Shown: positions 5,425-9,661 of the stretch, one piece after another
How positions within the stretch are numbered: position 1 is the stretch's first letter
Layout of the letters: every line of letters starts with the position of its first letter
Assembly: GCA_012032975.1 (NCBI GenBank)
Contig: JAAUPU010000044.1
Coordinates: 1-9,661, forward strand
Direction of reading: 5' to 3'
From: Caldilineaceae bacterium
GTDB taxonomy: Bacteria; Chloroflexota; Anaerolineae; Caldilineales; Caldilineaceae
DNA length: 9,661 bases
Made by a program: the position numbers and the translations under genes
Notes under the pieces: generated by a model
Seen by the model: only the letters and a program-made list of their open reading frames with translations
What the model was told of the DNA's origin: nothing
The model's database searches: none

Positions 5425-6732
5425 TTGGGGCGCGCTCCACCTGCACTATGCCGAGCAGGAGCTTGCCCCACAGAGCGCCGCGACCTTTGGTCCGTTCCAT
5501 CTCTTTGTTGGGGCCGGGCGGTTTGGCGTGATGTACGTCGCGCCTGGCAGCGGTTGACCGGCGTCTACGAATTGGATCGGGAAGCGATGCCCGCCGTCGG
5601 TCGTCCCCATCACTTCGGTCTCTCGCCGTCGGTGCTGGTGACGCTGGGCGGCGAGGCAGAAGCTCGGCTAGAGGCAACAAGCACGCGTGAACGCCCCATG
5701 AGCGGCACGATCACGGTCGAGCCGCCGGCGGGTTGGGCAGTCGAGCAAGGTGAGTTCCCAATCCAGGAGTTGAACGCCGAGCATCCGTTTGCGGAGCAGA
5801 TTCATCTGCGCCAGGAGGGTGATCGGCCCAGCGCGGCCACCGGCTTTGTGCGGCTGGATGGCGACCTGTTCGACCAGGAGCAGCCCTTCACCGTGATCCG
5901 CTTGGGCGACGCGGCCGCTCCGGTCCGCGTGACAGAACGGCGCGAGGCCGACCAGCCGCTCTGGGAGATCGACAATGGTCGTTGTCTGTGGACGATTGCG
6001 CCCGATTATCATGCTGGCGTGATCGGCTGGCGAGATGGGGATCGCAGCGTCAACCATCTGTTGACCACCTTCCCAAAACCGGGTGAACTGAGCTGGATGT
6101 CGCCGCTGCTGGGCGGGGTGCGCCCGTCGATCATGCTCTCGGCTGATGGCGAAGATTTCCCCGGCAAGCTGCACAACGAAACATTCACGGTCTCGCAGAT
6201 CGAAACAGCAGACGAGCGCGGTCTCCTCTGGAGCGGTCTGCAATTAGAGACGGCGATCACACGCGAGGGACTGGAAGGGCTGCGGGTCGAGTTGGCCTAT
6301 TCGACCGTGGGCGATAGCAATGTGCTCAAGGTTGTCTTCCGGCTGATCAACGACGACGACGCCTATCGCCGGGTTGAGCCGCGGCTGCTCACCTTTTTGC
6401 AGGTCGATGGCCGCGCCGACAACGGAGTGCTGTATGGAGACACCCTCCAACGCAAACGCACCTCTCACATGGCGTGGCCCAAAGTCGGCGCGTGGGGCGC
6501 GGTAGAAAACCCGGATACGGGTCGCACGGTTGCGCTGGTTGCGGCCTCTGGACGTCGAGACATCATCCTGTTGGACTGGGGCATGGCCGGCGGCCATCTT
6601 CTGCTGCGCGAGCACCCCTTGCTGGCGCCCAAGTCCAGCCATGATATTGTCGCCTATCTGATCCTGGCTGACTCCGTGGGTGAAGCAAGACAGTACGAAA
6701 TGTTGGCCCAACCCAGCACGATGAAAGCCTGA
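5425..6732 (+). CDS. C-terminal beta-sandwich segment of the GNAT fusion (as read)
   Basis: This frame is coding from about 5521 (VWRDVRRAWQRLTGVYELD) to TGA 6730-6732. Bases 5384-5520 are coded in a different frame (AIWSAEVVEHELSWGALHLH to FGPFHLFVGAG), so the first 32 residues from the ATG at 5425 are artefactual. It repeats the layout of the middle segment: an Ig-like region (LSPSVLVTLGGEAEARLEA to GFVRLDGDLF), then a larger beta region with LWEIDNGRCLWTIAPDYHAG and LRVELAYSTVGDSNVLKVVF. Trp/Asp-rich loops around DYHAGVIGWRDGDRSVN are candidates for a ligand site. Confidence 0.65.
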   Translation: MGRAPPALCRAGACPTERRDLWSVPSLCWGRAVWRDVRRAWQRLTGVYELDREAMPAVGRPHHFGLSPSVLVTLGGEAEARLEATSTRERPMSGTITVEPPAGWAVEQGEFPIQELNAEHPFAEQIHLRQEGDRPSAATGFVRLDGDLFDQEQPFTVIRLGDAAAPVRVTERREADQPLWEIDNGRCLWTIAPDYHAGVIGWRDGDRSVNHLLTTFPKPGELSWMSPLLGGVRPSIMLSADGEDFPGKLHNETFTVSQIETADERGLLWSGLQLETAITREGLEGLRVELAYSTVGDSNVLKVVFRLINDDDAYRRVEPRLLTFLQVDGRADNGVLYGDTLQRKRTSHMAWPKVGAWGAVENPDTGRTVALVAASGRRDIILLDWGMAGGHLLLREHPLLAPKSSHDIVAYLILADSVGEARQYEMLAQPSTMKA

Positions 6733-6754
6733 AGCTGATCGCTCCAATCGAAAA

Positions 6755-6786
6755 GGGGGCTGACAAATTGTCAGCCCCCCTTATTT
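6755..6786. terminator. Bidirectional intrinsic terminator between convergent genes
   Basis: GGGGGCTGAC and GTCAGCCCCC form a perfect 10-bp stem around AAATT. On the plus strand it is followed by CTTATTTTCG, and on the minus strand by TTTTCG. It therefore serves both the GNAT fusion (ends 6732) and the Rpn gene (ends 6850). The remaining sequence to 6849 shows nothing further. Confidence 0.9.
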
Positions 6787-6849
6787 TCGTGTACACCAAC
6801 GAAGCAACTGCGGACAGGTCGAGCTCGCAGGTCCAACTCGACGCGTTGA

Positions 6850-7902
6850 CTAGAGCGCGGAGGATAGGCTTCGGCTCAAGAAATCGTCCAGATCCTGTGC
6901 GTCCAGCGCCAGGTCGAGGATGGAGTTCAGATGGTCGAAATCGTAGGTGGCCAAGCGACTATGCGCTGACTCCGGCAAGGGTCCAAAGCGCCTGTTCACA
7001 ACTTGCTCGATCGCCCTGAGAATTCCTTCCTCGCGGCCTTCTTCCCTGCCTTCTTCCCTGCCTTCTTCTCGGCCTTCCTCTCGGCCCTTTTCCAGTCCGT
7101 CCCGAAACCAGACTTCAGCAATCGCACCCATGATCTGCTCTCCTTGTTCGTCATCGACAGGCAACGTCTGCCTGACTATCTCCACTACGTCCTCTTCGCT
7201 GAGCCGGCTGGTGGCGGACAGATAATACAGGCCCACCTTCACCCACTCCAGCACCGACTTGGGTTCAGTCAATTCATACAGCAACTCGGTCAATTCGGGG
7301 ATTCGTTCCGACGGATCTTCGGCCCGGAAGAGTTCGAACAGCCGAAGCGCCAGCCGCAACTGCACTGACCCAACCAGGTCACGCGTTTCCACCTCGTTCA
7401 GATCCCAGAGCAGAAAGCGCAGGCTGGGCAGGTAAGGGGCAAACGAGTCCGGTGCGTCGATCAACTCAGCCAGATCCAATGCTACGTTCCAGCGGCTTTC
7501 GCCGTGATAGAAAACCACCGGCAAGATCGGGATCAGCTGGCTCTGACCTGGGTTGTTGCGCTCTTCCTGGCTCCAGATACGTTCGATGTAGCGCAGCACC
7601 TGGCGAGCGGTCATGCGGTCCGGGTAGCTCTTGTGCTCGACCAGCACATAGATCAGCGCATCGCCGGCGCCCTTATCACCCCCTTCGGGTTGCCGCAACC
7701 TGACCCGATAGAGCGCATCCGAAAGATGCTTGTCCAGCGTCTCGTCGATGAAGCTGCCTTCGACCGGCGTCAGCGAATCCACATCCAGTTCCCGGCTGAT
7801 CTCGGCTGGCAGATAGTGGGCGACGAAATCCCTGGCCACCGTCAGGTCGGCGAAGGCAAAACGAAAGAGGCGGTCGTGGGGGTTGAGTACCGGCTTTTCC
7901 AT
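6850..7902 (-). CDS. Rpn family recombination-promoting nuclease / putative transposase
   Basis: 350 aa, intact. The N-terminal half (residues 5-200) is the Rpn/PD-(D/E)XK nuclease domain formerly called transposase_31: FRFAFADLTVARDFVAHYLP near the start, D62 in HLSDALYRV, and E89-x-K91 in YVLVEHKS as the metal-binding core. Residues 273-293 are a G followed by five perfect REEG repeats, probably an extended charged helix. Residues 294-345 match the DUF4351 tail (NRRFGPLPESAHSRL, DFDHLNSILDLALDAQDLDDFL). Family knowledge: Rpn proteins are DNA endonucleases that raise RecA-independent recombination and are often variable accessory genes, some with phage-defence roles. The ATG at 7902 begins 6 nt after a -10 box, so no Shine-Dalgarno is possible and the mRNA appears leaderless. 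No terminal inverted repeats flank the gene, so it is not an insertion sequence. Confidence 0.93.
   Translation of the reverse strand: MEKPVLNPHDRLFRFAFADLTVARDFVAHYLPAEISRELDVDSLTPVEGSFIDETLDKHLSDALYRVRLRQPEGGDKGAGDALIYVLVEHKSYPDRMTARQVLRYIERIWSQEERNNPGQSQLIPILPVVFYHGESRWNVALDLAELIDAPDSFAPYLPSLRFLLWDLNEVETRDLVGSVQLRLALRLFELFRAEDPSERIPELTELLYELTEPKSVLEWVKVGLYYLSATSRLSEEDVVEIVRQTLPVDDEQGEQIMGAIAEVWFRDGLEKGREEGREEGREEGREEGREEGILRAIEQVVNRRFGPLPESAHSRLATYDFDHLNSILDLALDAQDLDDFLSRSLSSAL
7024..7083 (-). repeat. Five 12-bp tandem repeats encoding REEG
   Basis: Sixty bases encode (REEG)x5 in frame. Units differ only in synonymous positions (CTTCTTCCC/CTTCTTCTC/CTTCCTCTC on the plus strand). A unit change stays in frame, so slippage would alter linker length without breaking the nuclease. 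Confidence 0.9.
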
Positions 7903-7908
7903 GCCCGA

Positions 7909-7937
7909 AGTATAGCACGCCTGTTCCCGCGCTTCAA
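7909..7937 (-). promoter_or_regulatory. Promoter of the Rpn gene, leaderless geometry
   Basis: On the minus strand, -35 TTGAAG (7937-7932) and -10 TATACT (7914-7909) are 17 nt apart. Only 6 nt (TCGGGC) separate the -10 from the ATG at 7902, so the start of transcription should coincide with the first codon. Confidence 0.65.
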
Positions 7938-7957
7938 CAGCGACAGACCCGTTTCAT

Positions 7958-7987
7958 TTGACATTTTCCGACCCGCGCCACTATGCT
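7958..7987 (+). promoter_or_regulatory. Promoter of the FG-GAP lipoprotein gene, leaderless geometry
   Basis: A perfect -35 TTGACA (7958-7963), an 18-nt spacer and -10 TATGCT (7982-7987) lie 7 nt before ATG 7995. Its -35 is 20 bp from the -35 of the opposite-facing Rpn promoter, so the two polymerases may compete. Confidence 0.65.
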
Positions 7988-7994
7988 TTGTCCC

Positions 7995-9612
7995 ATGAAA
8001 CGACTTTCACTGCTCCATCTTATTGTGCTTCTCCTGCCCGTGACGTTCCTGGCCGGATGTCGTCCACTCGACCGGTTGCAGCTGCAAAACTCGCCGCCGC
8101 CGGTGACCGTCGCAACAGACGCTGTCTCGAACGAGCGCTTGTGCGATGCAGGCGCGTTTGTCGCCCACGAACTTGACCACGTGACCACCGCGCCCGGCAA
8201 TGGAACCGTCGCCCAATTTGGCGCCAACGGCGGTGGCGTTGCCATCAATGACCTCGACGGCGATGGCGACCTGGACCTGGTGCTGGCCAACCAGTCCGAT
8301 CCCAATACCATCCAATGGAATGAGGCGACCTGCACTTCCGACAGCCAGCCAATGGCCACGGCGACTCCGCGCCGTGCATATCATCGACGTGGATGGCGAC
8401 GGCCTGCTCGACATCGTCTTTACGCGCACCATCAGCGCCCCCAACTTCTGGCGCAATCAGGGTGACGGGCGCTTCCAGCAGGAGGTGCTGCCCGCCATCG
8501 ACAAACCAATCTATGCCATGAATTGGGCCGACATGGATGGCGACGACGACCTGGACCTGGTCGGCGCGACCTATGACGCAGCGCAGTTGGCCGAGTTTAG
8601 CCATGAATATCTGGAGAGCGCCAAGGCCGGCGTCTATGTCTATGAACGGCTAGGGGATGGATACACGGTCACCCGGCTGGCCGAGCAGGCGCAGGCGCTC
8701 GCGCTCATCCTGGTCGACCTGGACGACGATGATCAACTGGACATCCTCGTCGGCAACGACTTCGCTGTGCCGGACATGGCTTGGATTCGCAATGACGGCG
8801 GTTGGCTGCCGGATCACAGCTTCGGCGCCACAAGCCACAGCACCATGAGTTTCGACTTTGGCGACCTGGACAATGACGGCAACCGGGAGATCTTTTCGAC
8901 AGACATGAAGCCCGCTGCCGATGACCCCCAAACCCTGGCTGCGTGGGCGCCCGTGATGGCGGGCATGATGGATGAAGCCCACGATCCAAACGATCCCCAG
9001 GTGATGGCAAATGTACTGCAGACGCTGGGTCCAGATGGCGCGTTTGTCGATCAAGCCGACGAACGCGGGATCGATGCCAGCGGCTGGAGCTGGTCGGGCA
9101 AGTTTGGCGATCTGGACCAGGATGGCTTTCTGGACCTCTACATCGTCAACGGCATGATGGAAGCGACCACCTTTGCCCATCTGCCCAACCATGAATTGGT
9201 GGAAGAAAACCAGGCCTTTCGCAACCTCGGCGATGGGCGCTTCGCCCTGGCCTCGGATTGGGCGCTCGGCTCCACACTCAGCGGTCGCGGCATGAGCATG
9301 GGCGACCTGGACGGCGATGGCGACCTGGATATCGTGGTCAACAACCTGCGCGGCCCGGCATTGTTGCTGGAAAACCAGCTTTGCAGCGGGAGCAGCTTAC
9401 AGGTCGATCTCTTCTGGCCGGCCCGGGCCAACAGCCGCGCGATCGGCGCCGAGCTGACGCTGCACACCGATCGCGGCCCACTCTATCGTCAGGTGCGCGC
9501 TGGCAGCGGTTATCTTTCTGGCGACCCCGCTCGCATCCACTTCGGTTTTCCCGAGGACGCGGCCCTGGATCGATTGGAGATCCGCTGGCCTGACGGCAGA
9601 CGACCACAGTAG
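7995..9612 (+). CDS. FG-GAP/VCBS repeat lipoprotein with C-terminal ASPIC/UnbV domain, frameshifted
   Basis: Starting at ATG 7995, a lipoprotein signal (MKRL, hydrophobic core, lipobox LAGC with C22) predicts export and lipid anchoring. Seven calcium-binding loops of the form DxDxDGxxD or close variants follow (about residues 86, 132, 180, 242, 291, 373 and 438; for example DLDGDGDLD, DVDGDGLLD, DLDQDGFLD), as in FG-GAP/VCBS beta-propellers. From residue about 469 an ASPIC/UnbV (CRTAC1-like) domain appears (NSRAIGAELTL, RQVRAGSGYLSGDPARIHFGF, LEIRWPDG). The frame changes near 8357-8368. Two missing bases restore QPMAHGDSRAVHIIDVDGDG, while one extra base would also restore phase. Corrected length is 539 aa to TAG 9612. 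Downstream of 9596 an alternative frame continues in UnbV style, so the true end may lie past the window. The ATG at 7983 is inside the -10 box and is rejected as start. The ligand is unknown; surface adhesion or carbohydrate binding is typical for such propellers. Confidence 0.88.
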
Positions 9613-9661
9613 AGAAGCCATCCTCCGGTGCGCTGATAGCGTCACACTGTCGTGAGCGGTC

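Larger units (their letters stand above)
3512..6732 (+). pseudogene. GNAT acetyltransferase fused to duplicated beta-sandwich domains, four 1-nt deletions
   Basis: Five consecutive coding segments in frames shifted by -1 each time form one gene. The joins are at about 4044/4045, 4298/4299, 5383/5384 and 5520/5521. Inserting one base at each join gives exactly 1075 codons (1074 aa), starting at GTG 3512 behind GAGGAGGA (3496-3503, 8-nt spacing) and ending TGA 6732. At each join the codon needs a third base, for example GC_ CGC and AC_ TAT. Layout of the restored protein: GNAT domain (1-180), linker (to about 260), Ig-like NEW3-type domain (about 347-431), large beta domain (about 440-625), a second Ig-like domain (about 706-790), and a second large beta domain to the end. 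No signal peptide is present, so it is presumably cytosolic. The beta parts resemble galactose-mutarotase-like sandwiches seen in glycan-active proteins. I know no named family with this architecture and infer no substrate. A bidirectional terminator follows 22 bp downstream. Confidence 0.8.

Noticed and set aside
4245..5471. 408-aa open frame on the minus strand
   Set aside because: It is antisense to the GNAT fusion. The plus-strand frames show clear domain sequence, whereas this one is Arg/Ala/Asp-rich with no ribosome site.
6850..7902. Insertion sequence around the Rpn 'putative transposase'
   Set aside because: No terminal inverted repeats or target duplications flank it, and the 3' side is a shared terminator. 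The family name is historical.
8650..9192. 180-aa open frame on the minus strand
   Set aside because: It is the reverse shadow of the calcium-loop repeats (GAC/GTC codon symmetry) in the FG-GAP gene.

Overview
The window is GC-rich, densely coding bacterial DNA. The gene mix suggests a large-genome member of the Chloroflexota (Anaerolineae/Caldilineae-like): a CHAT-STAND protein, an Rpn/DUF4351 nuclease, an FG-GAP/UnbV lipoprotein, a HemG-like flavodoxin and octamer tandem repeats. That placement is an inference from gene families, not from a marker gene. No rRNA, tRNA, CRISPR array or insertion sequence was seen.

Layout. (1) 1-2391, minus strand: a promoter, a 107-aa protein resembling the small EACC1-type components of NTP-dependent conflict systems, an octamer repeat, then a CHAT protease-STAND NTPase gene that leaves the window at base 1 after 614 codons. 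This pair looks like a conflict or regulated cell-death module. (2) 2399-3163, minus strand: a short-chain flavodoxin interrupted by one extra base, preceded by a 20-bp dyad and followed by two large hairpins, the distal one ending in T6. (3) 3224-3416, plus strand: a self-contained micro-unit with a consensus-like promoter, strong Shine-Dalgarno, 21-codon ORF and intrinsic terminator. (4) 3512-6732, plus strand: a GNAT acetyltransferase fused to about 900 residues of beta-rich sequence, apparently a duplicated Ig-like plus supersandwich unit. Its frame is broken by four single-base deletions. Restoring four bases gives exactly 1075 codons. (5) 6755-6786: a bidirectional terminator between convergent genes. 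(6) 6850-7902, minus strand: an intact Rpn-family PD-(D/E)XK nuclease with five perfect REEG repeats. (7) 7995-9612, plus strand: a lipoprotein with seven FG-GAP-type calcium motifs and a C-terminal ASPIC/UnbV domain, frame-interrupted near 8357-8368 and perhaps again near 9596. The nuclease and lipoprotein genes diverge from a 92-bp spacer in which both promoters put transcription starts almost at the ATG, so both mRNAs look leaderless.

Recurring theme. About eight single-base frame breaks fall in three genes whose coding character is otherwise intact, almost all fitting a missing C or G. Uncorrected sequencing error is the simplest reading, but the CHAT, 107-aa and Rpn genes are clean over 3.2 kb, so real decay cannot be excluded from sequence alone. 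Apart from the 107-aa/CHAT pair, I see no operon linking the genes.
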